NCBI RefSeq assembly: GCF_014696315.1
Contig: NZ_JACJPX010000028.1
Span: 38,729 to 102,728 of the forward strand
Length of the DNA stretch: 64,000 bases
From: Calothrix membranacea FACHB-236
GTDB taxonomy: Bacteria; Cyanobacteriota; Cyanobacteriia; Cyanobacteriales; Nostocaceae
Direction of reading: 5' to 3'
Both the position numbers and the translations under genes were made by a program. Numbering within the stretch: position 1 is the stretch's first letter; each line of letters begins with the position of its first letter. Of the stretch, positions 27,160 to 36,098 are shown one piece after another. Under the pieces are notes generated by a model. That model was not told where the DNA came from. It ran no database searches and worked only from the letters and a program-made list of their open reading frames with translations.

Positions 27160-27432
27160 TAGTGGCTATTCTCAACTCAATAGCGGCTTTGCTCAACTCA
27201 GTAGCGGCTTTGCTCAACTCAGTAGCGGCTATTCTCAACTCAGTAGTGGCTATCCTCAACTCAATAGTGGCTATTCTCAACTCAATAGTGGCTTTGCTCA
27301 ACTCAGTAGCGGCTATTCTCAACTCAATAGTGGCTTTGCTCAATTCAGTAGCGGCTATCCTCAACTCAATAGTGGCTTTGCTCAATTCAGTAGTGGCTAT
27401 TCTCAACTCAATAGTGGCTATCCTCAACTCAA
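27160..27432. repeat. tandem array, 13 units of 21 bp
   Basis: Exactly 13 units of 21 bp with consensus TAGTGGCTATTCTCAACTCAA. They vary mainly at third-codon-like positions (TAT/TTT, TTC/TTG, AAC/AAT, GTA/ATA). Because the period is 21, both strands have long open frames coding for heptads: VAILNSI / ALLNSVA on +, and ELRIATI / ELSKATI on -. I treat the open frames as a by-product of the repeat, as no Shine-Dalgarno or recognised protein is attached. Confidence 0.9.
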
Positions 27433-27497
27433 TAGTGACTTTCCTAATATTTCCTACCTCTTGTTTTTACCTCTTGCCTTTTTAAGATGAGTAATTA

Positions 27498-27591
27498 TAC
27501 CAATTTGACAAAAGAATGCGACAGATTGTAGGGGCAAGGCAATGCCTTGCCCTCTTATATTGATGTGTCGCAAACATTATTTAAATTGGTA
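27498..27591. mobile_element. MITE-like element, copy A
   Basis: About 94 bp from TACCAATTTGACAAAAGAAT to TTTAAATTGGTA. It has imperfect terminal inverted repeats (TACCAATTT... / ...AAATTGGTA), a TGCGACA motif near each end, and a central palindrome GGCAAGGCAATGCCTTGCC. At least eight other full or partial copies are in the window. Confidence 0.75.
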
Positions 27592-27718
27592 TGAGATACC
27601 GAAATATTACTGAATATTAGCTGAAAATTGTACATTTAAAAATTGCTATTTATGCTGAACCAGATTTTGATTTAATTAAGGCAATCTAGGTTTAGAAGTA
27701 TTTTAACAGGGCAAATTT

Positions 27719-28123
27719 ATGAGCCGCAAAAAACGTAAATCCAGCGTTTTAGAAAAAGTTAAGTTAAGAGCAGATGGGATGAAATTGATCGATCCAACTC
27801 TGAAACTGGATGATGATTATAGTCTGGACAAACTGCTGGAGTCAATGGAACAGTTACGTAATAAACTTGAAGTTCATAATAACGCTCTGGCTTTAGCTGA
27901 TTCTTCTTTAACTGAAGTTGAAGAGATGGAGAAAAATTTGAATAAACTTTCTCAAAAAATGCTAATGCTAATTGCTATTAAGTACGGTACAGATAGCCCT
28001 CAATATGAAACAGCAGGTGGTGTTCGAGATAGCGATCGCGTCCGCAAAATGAGGTCGAGCCGCTTGAAAAATGTTGCACAACAAGCATCAGATAATAGTC
28101 AAAGCGCGAGTATTAGCGCATAG
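27719..28123 (+). CDS. hypothetical coiled-coil protein, 134 aa
   Basis: A 134-residue, highly charged protein starting at an ATG (MSRKKRKSSVLEKVKL). Residues about 35-85 are strongly helical with heptad-like spacing (LDKLLESMEQLRNKLEVHNN), suggesting a short coiled coil. The C-terminus is polar and disordered (QQASDNSQSASISA). The segment KYGTDSPQYE is seen in small cyanobacterial hypotheticals. No TM segment or catalytic motif is seen. It is flanked by MITE copies on both sides. Function unknown. Confidence 0.6.
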   Translation: MSRKKRKSSVLEKVKLRADGMKLIDPTLKLDDDYSLDKLLESMEQLRNKLEVHNNALALADSSLTEVEEMEKNLNKLSQKMLMLIAIKYGTDSPQYETAGGVRDSDRVRKMRSSRLKNVAQQASDNSQSASISA

Positions 28124-28224
28124 AGTGAGACTAGCTTGAAAATGGGCATGGGGCATAGGGCAAGGGGCATGGGAAAGACAGATTTTCATGTTTGGTTGTG
28201 CCAAAAACTGGCGTGAATAGCTGA

Positions 28225-28323
28225 TACCAAATCAAATAATGTTTGCGACACATCAATTATATTTTAGAGGGCAAGGCAGTGCCTTGCCCCTACCATCTGT
28301 CGCATTCTTTTTTAAAATTGGTA
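28225..28323. mobile_element. MITE-like element, copy B
   Basis: About 99 bp, opposite orientation to copy A. Ends TACCAAATCAAATAATG and AAAATTGGTA; centre GGGCAAGGCAGTGCCTTGCCC. Confidence 0.75.
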
Positions 28324-28389
28324 TGACTTGTAAATAAGGCAGAAGGAAAGGAAAAAGATTTTCATAATACCATTTCACTGCGTTTTTGA

Positions 28390-29721
28390 TTACCCCATTT
28401 TCTGACATCGCTTTCCTGTCCATTTTTCCCAGCGCCCAATTCCTCGGCTAATCAACTCCTCATTTTCATCGCCAGTAAAACAAATTCGCCCCATCCTTTC
28501 GCAAGCAATTAGAACTTCGCCATTGCCCATAAAAGGCGCAATTACAAAATTGTTGGGACTGGTATATAAATTAATTAAGTAATTGACGATTGCTTCTACA
28601 CCTTCAAGATTAATTGCTGTTTGGGGCTGGGATAGAGATTGATGAGAAAAAATCCCTACATAGATATTTCCTAACAGTAATTCGTATTGAAAAGGCATTT
28701 GATTGTGCTTATAGAATTCGTAAATCTGCCCTTGCGATCGCAGTACCGCTACAACCCGCGCTTCCCCAGCTAAATAATTATGGTTCCAAGTTGAGGAAAC
28801 AGTTGCGATCGCCAATGCTGCATCTGAGGGTAGCAGGTTCATGAAATCCTGCTGGGAAGTATCGCCACAATATACCAAATGTCGCCCCAGCATCAATTCT
28901 TCACCTACTCTCACCTTGATAGCTGAGTTCGCTAATTTCTCGCCTGACTCTTCTGAGGGACGCTGGTTTTTCTTGATCAGTAACTTTGCTTCTTTCTCTG
29001 CCAAAGCACTGTTGTAGGCTAAAATCTGTAAGTCTTTTTGCTGATTTCGCGCCTCAGCCAAGATTTTTGCTTGTCTTTGTGATTCTTGTATATCTCCTTG
29101 CGTCTGGGCTAATTCCAGCGCCTGTTGTGCGGCTTCTGCTAAAGCGCGTTCCTGGCTACCTGCTCTGGCTATCTTCAATAAAGCTGTGGGACTTTCTGCG
29201 ATCGCAGTTCCCTTAATCATTTGTTTGACATCAGGGTGAATCCCTTTGGCTATCTGCTTTCCATGCTGAAAAGTGCGCTCAGAGTAGCCAGCTTCCTTCG
29301 CTAACTCCACAGTTCGTTTTGCAGGTAGTGAAATCATTTCACCACCTTTGAGAGTATGTTGATTATCTCCCGCCTTCGCTCGTAATCCCATGCGTTCCAA
29401 AATGCGATCGCGCTCTAACCATAATTCCGAGCGTTCTAGGGGTTCTAGTTCATTGCGGATTAAATTCTCATCAATTTCTGCCAATCGCGCTTGATCGGGC
29501 GCTTGGTAAGTCACAATATTGCACTCAATTGCATCTAACCCCAACAGCTTACAAGCCGTCAACCGATGCAATCCCGCAATCAAATTCAGCTTTTGATCCA
29601 CCGTAATCGGATTCAACAGACCATTAGCTTTAATTGATTCCTTTAACTCATTCACCTTATCACCCTTAATTGGGCGACGATTGCAACCAACGAGAATCTG
29701 GTTTATGGGCACAATAGGCAT
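28390..29721 (-). CDS. ParB-like protein fused to a methylase-like domain lacking the catalytic motif
   Basis: A 443-residue protein. Residues about 1-90 are a ParB/RepB N-terminal domain (RPIKGDKVNELKESIKANG, then LIAGLHRLTACKLLG). A helical DNA-binding segment follows (about 100-190), then a charged helix. The last 170 residues align by eye with ParB-linked DNA N4/N6-methyltransferases: LMLGRHLVYCGDTSQQDF at the start, and IAPFMGNGEVLIACERMGR with RWEKWTGK at the end, matching the SAM-binding motif and C-terminal block. Where the catalytic DPPY motif should lie the sequence is IATVSSTWN. It is therefore probably a DNA-binding or regulatory protein and not an active methylase. The start is an ATG; it is a single gene on the - strand. 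Confidence 0.75.
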   Translation of the reverse strand: MPIVPINQILVGCNRRPIKGDKVNELKESIKANGLLNPITVDQKLNLIAGLHRLTACKLLGLDAIECNIVTYQAPDQARLAEIDENLIRNELEPLERSELWLERDRILERMGLRAKAGDNQHTLKGGEMISLPAKRTVELAKEAGYSERTFQHGKQIAKGIHPDVKQMIKGTAIAESPTALLKIARAGSQERALAEAAQQALELAQTQGDIQESQRQAKILAEARNQQKDLQILAYNSALAEKEAKLLIKKNQRPSEESGEKLANSAIKVRVGEELMLGRHLVYCGDTSQQDFMNLLPSDAALAIATVSSTWNHNYLAGEARVVAVLRSQGQIYEFYKHNQMPFQYELLLGNIYVGIFSHQSLSQPQTAINLEGVEAIVNYLINLYTSPNNFVIAPFMGNGEVLIACERMGRICFTGDENEELISRGIGRWEKWTGKRCQKMG

Positions 29722-30972
29722 AACTACTGTTCTTCAGTGCAGCCAGTCAAAACACCAACCATAGCATTAAGATATCAATAGTCAAGGGGCATAGGGCATG
29801 GGGCATTGGGCATCGGTGGTTGGTAATTGGTAATCGGTAATAATAATTTCCCCTTTTCCCTTTCCCCTTTCCCCTTTCCCCTCAATTTCCCCAGACTGTC
29901 TAATGGTACACAAATGAATTAACAGTAATTGATTGATAATATTAATGTGAGTTGATTAGCCATAATATCTGATAGCTCAATGAGGAAAATTATACCATTT
30001 TGAAAAAAGAACGCGACAGATGAGTAGGGGCACGGCACCAGTAAGATATTTGATATGCCAAAAGATTGAGGATGCCGTGCCCTTACAAAGAATTTATCTG
30101 TCGCAAACATTATTTGAATTGGTATTACTTAGTATATATTAATAGTTTCCTCGTCATTTGTTCTAGAGATTATGGAGATTCAATAACAAATAAGACAGTG
30201 AAAACTGATTGACAAGCTAAAGTGTTTTTGCAATACTTTAACAAAGCTTTATCCGAGTTGTCTAGTTATTGCGATCAACACTACATTATTTTGGGGATAT
30301 TTTGTTGCTAGCGCTACTTAATTCTTAAGTTACGGGATTTGTTGATTGTGAAAGATAAAATTAAGAATGCTTAGTAGTAGCGTAATTAGCAATTAAGCTA
30401 AACCACATTTAGTTTGCATATCTCTCAGAAAGTGCTGAGTATAAACACAGCCACTTCAATACTTTGAGCAATCAATACTGTTCTAATACCTATTCTCCAA
30501 AATTCAGCAACAGATGCAAGGGTACAACATTATATCGCGAGGTGTAGGGGCAAGGCAGTGCCTTGCCCAGATATACTTATACTTCAATTAATCCTTGTAT
30601 CTTGCTGGGTTTTATAGGCATTATTGGCATTGCTTTAATTCATATTTAGTGCTTCTACGCGGAGAATATCGGCTTGTAACTAATAATCTTTCTAAGCTAA
30701 ACAAGCGTAAAAAAATTACCTACAACTAATCAGACTTATCTCATACCTGCTAGTCCAATGAAGGATGAAAATACTTAAAAAGAAATAGAAATTAGTATTT
30801 AAGATACTGATTTTATCTAACTTTGGGCAAGTAATTTACCAATTTCTTTACTTCATATCATCCTGAACTTTTAGACTGAGTTTAAACAGCATAAAGTGAG
30901 ATAAGTCGAATGTAATCAAGTGAGATAGACCTTTAAATTATTCCCTCGACACCGCACAATTGGAATAAAAAT
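29722..30972. other. 1.25-kb intergenic region with repeats
   Basis: No convincing gene. It holds G-rich STRR-like text near 29780-29850 (GGGCATAGGGCATGGGGCA), MITE copy C, and a bare core palindrome at about 30546-30568. The region from 30600 to 30972 should contain the devB-like promoter, but I cannot name a box with confidence. Confidence 0.55.
29993..30124. mobile_element. MITE-like element, copy C (long variant)
   Basis: About 132 bp with the same ends as copy A (TACCATTTTGAAAAAAGAAC ... TTTGAATTGGTA). The centre is longer: GGGGCACGGCACCAGTAAG ... GATGCCGTGCCC. The same long centre, without ends, occurs at 63772-63836. Confidence 0.7.
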
Positions 30973-32178
30973 ATGACAGCAAACAAGGAAAATTCGTTAT
31001 TCTCTAAACCTATTCATCGGTGGCAAATTGTTTTAGGAGTTTCTGTCATCTTAGCTACTGGGTTAGCATCCTTTTACGGTTTATCAACATTATTCTTTCG
31101 CTCTAATCTTTACACTCGCCCAACTAATACCCCCACAAAACCTGCACCTGTAAAAGTTGCGATTACGGCTTTAGGACGTTTACAACCTGAAGGCGAAATT
31201 ACTTATTTGTCTGCGCCTAATTCCATTAACGGTGTACGAGTTGAAAAACTCTTAGTTAAGGAAGGAGATAAAGTACAAGCTGGACAAGTATTAGCTTACC
31301 TGGAAGACTACAATCGCGCGACAGCTGCTTTACAACAAGCCTTAGACAAACTGCAAGTAGCAAAAGCCCAACTCGCGCAGGTAAAATCTGGTGCGAAAAC
31401 TGGAGATATTGACGCGCAACAAGCGACGATCGCGAGTTTACAATCGCAATTAAAAGGAGATGTTGCAACCCAAGAAGCGACAATTGCACGTCTCGAGGCG
31501 CAAGTAGAGAATGCAAAAACTGAGAACGATCGCTATCAGCAATTGTTAAAACAAGGTGCGATCGCAGCTTCCATAGGCGATAGCAAAGCACTGCAACTCA
31601 AAACTGCACAACAGCAGCTTGAAGAAGCCAAAGCCACCCTCAAGCGTACTCAAGACACCCTGCAAAGCCAAATTAAACAAGCACAATCGCAACTTAGCAG
31701 TGTCAAAGAAGTACGTCCTGTAGATGTAGAAGTAGCACAAACTCAAGTGAGAAGTGCCACAACTGCTGTCAAACAAGCAAAAGCCGACCTCGATTTAACC
31801 TATATTAAATCGCCCATCGACGGCACAATTTTAAAAATTCACGCTAGAACTGGCGAAGTAATTGCTACTTCCGGCTTTGCTGAGATAGGTAACATATCTC
31901 AAATGTACGTGGTTGCAGAAGTGTACCAAACCGATATTCAAAAAGTGCGTAAAGGTCAAAAAGTGACCATTACCAGCCCAGCTATTGTAGGAAAATTGCA
32001 GGGAACCGTAGAAAATGTAGGTTGGCAAGTTGAGAAGCAAAGTATCTTCAGCCTCAACCCCAGTTCCGACACCGACCGCAAAATTATCGAGGTCAAAATC
32101 TGCATAGACGATCCTAAGGAGAGTGCGAAGGTATCACGCCTCACCAACTTACAAGTGGATGTAGCAATTCATATTTAG
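30973..32178 (+). CDS. DevB-family membrane fusion protein (HlyD type)
   Basis: A 401-residue periplasmic adaptor of an ABC exporter. A single N-terminal TM helix (about 20-42, WQIVLGVSVILATGLASFYG) anchors it. A lipoyl/barrel-sandwich half follows (GRLQPEGEITYLSAP; VLAYLED), then a long coiled-coil hairpin (about 105-265) rich in Gln and Ala, and a beta-barrel part (LTYIKSPIDGTILKIHARTG, about 274-293). The form matches DevB, which with DevC, DevA and TolC exports heterocyst glycolipids in Nostoc; cyanobacteria have several DevBCA-like sets with other cargo. devC follows 140 bp later. The start is an ATG. The family is clear; the cargo is not. Confidence 0.88.
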   Translation: MTANKENSLFSKPIHRWQIVLGVSVILATGLASFYGLSTLFFRSNLYTRPTNTPTKPAPVKVAITALGRLQPEGEITYLSAPNSINGVRVEKLLVKEGDKVQAGQVLAYLEDYNRATAALQQALDKLQVAKAQLAQVKSGAKTGDIDAQQATIASLQSQLKGDVATQEATIARLEAQVENAKTENDRYQQLLKQGAIAASIGDSKALQLKTAQQQLEEAKATLKRTQDTLQSQIKQAQSQLSSVKEVRPVDVEVAQTQVRSATTAVKQAKADLDLTYIKSPIDGTILKIHARTGEVIATSGFAEIGNISQMYVVAEVYQTDIQKVRKGQKVTITSPAIVGKLQGTVENVGWQVEKQSIFSLNPSSDTDRKIIEVKICIDDPKESAKVSRLTNLQVDVAIHI

Positions 32179-32186
32179 TCATTGGG

Positions 32187-32312
32187 CATAGGGCATGGGG
32201 CATGGGGCATTGGGCATCGTTAACTACTCAAAAAAAACCCAATTACCAATTACCCATTACCCATTACCAAACCCCAAATGACCAATGACAAATGACAAAT
32301 GACAAATGACAA
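32187..32312. repeat. STRR-type repeats between devB and devC
   Basis: Heptamer-like runs GGGCATA/GGGGCAT, then ATTACCC, then four to five units of AAATGAC (about 32276-32310). The last units end 6 bp before the devC start codon, so the place of a Shine-Dalgarno is occupied by the repeat. Confidence 0.75.
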
Positions 32313-32318
32313 AAATTC

Positions 32319-33497
32319 ATGAATTTTAAGATTCCTTTAGCATGGCTACAATTAGTCCAGCAAAAAGTTCGTTTTCTGGTAGCTGTAGCGGGGATTGCTT
32401 TTATTGTGCTGCTGATGTTTATTCAGCTAGGTTTCCAAGATGCACTTTATTCTAGTGCTACCGCAGTACATCAAAGTTTGAAAGGAGATTTGTTTGTAGT
32501 TAGTTCTCAATACAAATCTTTGACCTCCAATCAAAGCTTTTCTCGGACTCGTTTATATCAAGCTTTGGGGTTTGATGGCGTTGAGTCTGTTAGCCCCATG
32601 TATGTACAATTTGCCAAATTGAAAAACCCTGTAAATAATGAGAAATATTCAATTTATGTGATTGGGTTTGATCCAGGCAGATCTGTTTTAAATATCCCGG
32701 AGGTTGAAGAGAATTTAGATAAGCTCAAAATTCCAGACATGATGCTGTTTGACAGAGATTCACGTCCCGAGTTTGGGCCGATTCCAGAAAGATTTGATCA
32801 AGGTCAGACTGAACAGACTGTTGAAATCTTTCCCTTCAATTCTTTAATTGGTTATCGCGTTAGAGTTGCAGGTTTATTCAGCTTAGGCCCTTCCTTTGGG
32901 GTAGATGGTAACCTAATTGTTAGTGATTCAACTTTTCTCAGAATCAATCCTAATACTCGTCCCGCGGAAATGATTGACGTGGGTGTAATTACCTTAAAAC
33001 CAGGTACAGATGCTAATAAGGTGCTGAAAGATTTACAAGCATCCTTACCTAATGATGTGCAAGTTTTTACATACCAAGGTTTCATTGATTTCGAGAAACA
33101 ATATTGGGCTGTGAGAACGCCAATTGGTTTTATTCTCAGCTTGATGTTAACAATGGCTTCTGTGGTTGGTGTAGTAATTGTTTACCAAATTCTCTACAGC
33201 AACATTGCTACACAATTCGTAGCTTACGCAACATTGAAAGCTATGGGTTATGCCAATAGATATTTATTAAATGTTGTCTTTCAACAAGCTTTGATATTGG
33301 CAGTTTTAAGTTATATACCCGGATTTATCTTTTCCGTGCTGTTATATGATTTTGCCATGAAAGCGACAAAGTTACCTATTGTGATGACATTTAATAATGC
33401 ATCATTAGTCTTTGTATCAGCCACATTAATGTGTTTAACTTCAGGGTCACTTGCTATCAATAAACTTCGTTCTGCAGACCCAGCTGATATTTTCTAA
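32319..33497 (+). CDS. devC: DevC-family ABC exporter permease (FtsX type)
   Basis: A 392-residue permease. An N-terminal TM segment (about 20-42, RFLVAVAGIAFIVLLMFIQL) comes first, then a large periplasmic domain (about 45-250), and then three TM segments of the FtsX type near 268-292, 316-340 and 355-378. The N-terminal WLQLVQQKVRFLVAVAGIAF and the end KLRSADPADIF are hallmarks of the DevC family of heterocyst glycolipid exporters and paralogs. It pairs with the DevB-like protein upstream. The ATPase gene (devA) that normally follows is absent: the next gene is an epimerase, and I see no devA remnant in the gap. The symbol names the family, not proof of orthology. Confidence 0.88.
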   Translation: MNFKIPLAWLQLVQQKVRFLVAVAGIAFIVLLMFIQLGFQDALYSSATAVHQSLKGDLFVVSSQYKSLTSNQSFSRTRLYQALGFDGVESVSPMYVQFAKLKNPVNNEKYSIYVIGFDPGRSVLNIPEVEENLDKLKIPDMMLFDRDSRPEFGPIPERFDQGQTEQTVEIFPFNSLIGYRVRVAGLFSLGPSFGVDGNLIVSDSTFLRINPNTRPAEMIDVGVITLKPGTDANKVLKDLQASLPNDVQVFTYQGFIDFEKQYWAVRTPIGFILSLMLTMASVVGVVIVYQILYSNIATQFVAYATLKAMGYANRYLLNVVFQQALILAVLSYIPGFIFSVLLYDFAMKATKLPIVMTFNNASLVFVSATLMCLTSGSLAINKLRSADPADIF

Positions 33498-33597
33498 CTA
33501 TTACTCTTGTCTGTGTCTTGGTTCCTCTGTGCTAGATAAATTATTTTCTCAACACATAGACACTCATACTAATTTGTTATGAAGCTGCATAAAATTC

Positions 33598-33752
33598 GAT
33601 CCCCCCTAGCCCCCCTTAATAAGGGGGGACAAGAAAAAATCTATCAAAGTCCTCCTTAATAAGGGGGGAAGCAGAAAAAATCTATTAAAGTCCCCCTTAA
33701 AAAGGGGGATTTAGGGGGATCTAGATATTTGCAACTTCACATTAAATTGGTG
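33598..33752. repeat. interspersed repeat (GATCCCCCCTAG type), copy 1
   Basis: Begins GATCCCCCCTAGCCCCCCTT and ends near TTTAGGGGGATCTAG plus GCAACTTCACATTAAATTGG. Several CCCCCCTTAATAAGGGGGG hairpins lie inside. A direct copy lies on the other side of the epimerase gene at 34882-35042. Confidence 0.8.
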
Positions 33753-33840
33753 TCAGCTAAAACAGATATTCATTGCATCATCACTTTGTTAAGTAGTTGA
33801 CAGTCAACACCATTATCCCTTCATCAATCATCTCTGCTTT

Positions 33841-34845
33841 ATGAACTTTGAAAATAAAACTATTCTGATTACTGGAATTGACGAATTTATTGGCTATCGT
33901 GCGGCTGAGTTAGCCATAGCCAAGGGAATGAAAGTCAAAGGACTACAAAGTTCTGGTACTCAGGATAAAAAAGCCCAAAATTTAGGCGTTGAGGTGATTG
34001 TTGGTAAAATCAACGATGCGAAAACTGCTCAACAAGCTTGTGAGGGAGTAGACATCGTTTTACATACTGCTCAACTTGCTCAAGAAGCTGGCCCTCTCAA
34101 AGATTTTCGTGAGGTAAATGTTGACGGAAGCATCACAATAGCGAAAGCAGCCAAAAGTGCTGGTGTTAAAACCTTTGTGCATCTTTCTAGCGTATTGGTG
34201 TATGGGTTTAATTATAGCGATCGCGTCACCGAATCCGAACCGCTAGCTGAAGAAAGCAACCCCTACTGTCAAACCAAAATCGAAGCAGAAGTTGCATTAT
34301 TACCACTCAATAACCCGCCAGATTTTGGTGTAATTGTAATTCGTGCCGGCGATGTTTACGGGCCAGGATGTATCCCCTGGGTAGCACGTCCGGTTCATTT
34401 TATGCGCCAAAAATTATTTGCCTATGCTAATGATGAGCATGGCGTGATCAATCATGTATATGTTGATAATTTGATTGATGCTATTTTCTTAGCTATCGAA
34501 AAAGAAACCTACGGCGAAATCTTCAATATCACCGACGGAGAAAACACTTCCTGGAAAGAGTATTTTACCCGTTTAGCCGCAATGTCTGGTTCGCCTGAAC
34601 CTATGTCTATTGGTAAAGACGAAATCAAATTATTTTTGAAATTGCGCGTTCAAGGACAAAAGCTATTTCGGAAAAAAGCCGATATTCTTCCTGAGTCTAT
34701 AGATTTTATGACTCGTCCCTACGCTTGTTCAATTGAAAAAGCCCAAACTTTATTGAATTATGCACCAAAAATTAGTTTGGAAGATGGCTTACAAATTACC
34801 AAAGAATGGCTAGAAAAAACAGACCTGCAAAACCTCATGAAATAG
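33841..34845 (+). CDS. NAD-dependent epimerase/dehydratase
   Basis: A 334-residue extended SDR that would act on a nucleotide sugar or related substrate. The N-terminal Rossmann strand is present (ILITGIDEFIGYRAAELA), but the glycine motif is altered: TGxxGFIG reads TGIDEFIG, so the middle glycine is Glu. The catalytic YxxxK is intact (NPYCQTKIEAE, about residues 140-150), as are VHLSSVLVYG and VYGPG. The C-terminal third is substrate-binding. It lies between devC and glycosyltransferases on the same strand, which suggests a glycan or glycolipid role. Direct repeats flank the gene on both sides. The precise substrate cannot be read from the sequence. Confidence 0.85.
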   Translation: MNFENKTILITGIDEFIGYRAAELAIAKGMKVKGLQSSGTQDKKAQNLGVEVIVGKINDAKTAQQACEGVDIVLHTAQLAQEAGPLKDFREVNVDGSITIAKAAKSAGVKTFVHLSSVLVYGFNYSDRVTESEPLAEESNPYCQTKIEAEVALLPLNNPPDFGVIVIRAGDVYGPGCIPWVARPVHFMRQKLFAYANDEHGVINHVYVDNLIDAIFLAIEKETYGEIFNITDGENTSWKEYFTRLAAMSGSPEPMSIGKDEIKLFLKLRVQGQKLFRKKADILPESIDFMTRPYACSIEKAQTLLNYAPKISLEDGLQITKEWLEKTDLQNLMK

Positions 34846-34881
34846 TCTAAACAGTGCTGAGTTCTTATACCGATTTAATTC

Positions 34882-35042
34882 GATCCCCCCTAGCCCCCCT
34901 TAATAAGGGGGGAACCGGAAAAAATCTATCAAAGTCCCCCTTTTTAAGGGGAGCCACTGCGTTGGGCGGGTTTCCCGACTTGAAGCAAGTGGCGTGGATT
35001 TAGGGGGATCTAAATATCTGCAACTTGACATTAAATTGGTAT
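34882..35042. repeat. interspersed repeat (GATCCCCCCTAG type), copy 2 with insertion
   Basis: Same unit as 33598-33752 but with an extra segment of about 45 bp (GAGCCACTGCGTTGGGCGGG ... AAGCAAGTGGCGTG), itself palindromic (CCACTGC...GCAAGTGG), placed inside the right arm. A repeat inside a repeat. Confidence 0.8.
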
Positions 35043-35075
35043 TAGCGCTCAGCACTCAGCACTCCTACAAAACTT

Positions 35076-36062
35076 ATGAGCAATTCTCTGCGGCGCTTAA
35101 GTATTGGACTCCCTGTATACAATGGCGAGAAATTTATCCGCGAGTCCATAGATTGTATTCTGAATCAAACATTCCAAGATTTTGAATTAATTATTTCTGA
35201 TAACGCCTCTACAGATAATACCGAAGAAATTTGTAGAGAGTATGCTGCTAAAGATAACCGTATACGCTACTACCGTAACGCCACAAATATTGGTTGCGCT
35301 CGTAACTTTAATCGTGCCTTTGAATTGTCTACAGGCGAATATTTTAAATGGGTAGCCTATGACGATTTACACGCACTAGACTTTCTCCAAAAATGTATAG
35401 AAATACTTGACCAAGACCCAACAGTAGTTTTGTGTCATTCCCACACATATTACATCGATAAACAGGGAAAATTTATCCAAACCTACGATATCAAATTTAA
35501 AACTGATTCGCCAAAACCACAAGAACGTTTTCAAGAGTTGCTGACAAAGCATTACTGTTATCAAATATATGGTGTAATTCGCGCCGATGCTATCAGAAAA
35601 TCTCCATATATTATTGGCTGTGGAGCCGCAGACGCAATTTTTTTATTAAGGTTGGCTTTACTTGGTCGGTTTTATGAAATTCCCGAATATCTCTTTTTTG
35701 CTCGTAGCCATCCCCAACAATCAATGAGTATGTTTTTACCAAACTACTTATTAGCTAATAGCAATAATCAAAAAGAATTACTCAGAGAGTTACCAGATTT
35801 TTATGGTTATGCTGTGTGGTTTGATACAGCAAATGCGGGGAAAATTATCTTCCCACATTGGAGAATCTTAGGGGAAGTTTTGCTATCAATTTGGAAGTCA
35901 CCTTTAAATTGGCATGAAAAATTATCTTGCTTGCTCTGGATGCCAAAACGTTTACAGGGAACTGAATATTTATTGCTCAAAGACTTACAGCTAGCTGCTC
36001 AAACTCTGTGGAAAAACCGCCAAAACTTTTATCAACGTTTGTCAGTTTTGAGCGGCGGTTAA
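35076..36062 (+). CDS. glycosyltransferase family 2 protein
   Basis: A 328-residue cytosolic or membrane-associated inverting glycosyltransferase with a GT-A fold. The N-terminus is typical (LSIGLPVYNGEKFIRESIDC), followed by ISDNASTDNT and the metal-binding stretch VAYDDLH at about residues 94-100. No clear TM segment is present. The ATG start is 30 bp after repeat copy 2. The DUF2141 gene follows 36 bp after its stop, so the two may be co-transcribed. Its neighbours (epimerase, more glycosyltransferases) point to polysaccharide or glycolipid assembly. Donor and acceptor are unknown. Confidence 0.88.
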   Translation: MSNSLRRLSIGLPVYNGEKFIRESIDCILNQTFQDFELIISDNASTDNTEEICREYAAKDNRIRYYRNATNIGCARNFNRAFELSTGEYFKWVAYDDLHALDFLQKCIEILDQDPTVVLCHSHTYYIDKQGKFIQTYDIKFKTDSPKPQERFQELLTKHYCYQIYGVIRADAIRKSPYIIGCGAADAIFLLRLALLGRFYEIPEYLFFARSHPQQSMSMFLPNYLLANSNNQKELLRELPDFYGYAVWFDTANAGKIIFPHWRILGEVLLSIWKSPLNWHEKLSCLLWMPKRLQGTEYLLLKDLQLAAQTLWKNRQNFYQRLSVLSGG

Positions 36063-36098
36063 TTACTTCCCAATCATACCATTTGAGGAGACTCATAC

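Noticed and set aside
27162..27485. Long open frames on both strands over the 21-bp array
   Set aside because: Period 21 keeps any stop-free frame open; no Shine-Dalgarno and no recognised protein. Kept as a repeat, not as a gene.
29919..30110. 63-codon - strand frame
   Set aside because: It spans MITE copy C and looks like no known protein.
33498..33840. A devA remnant after devC
   Set aside because: I looked for a P-loop or ABC signature in all frames and found only repeat DNA.
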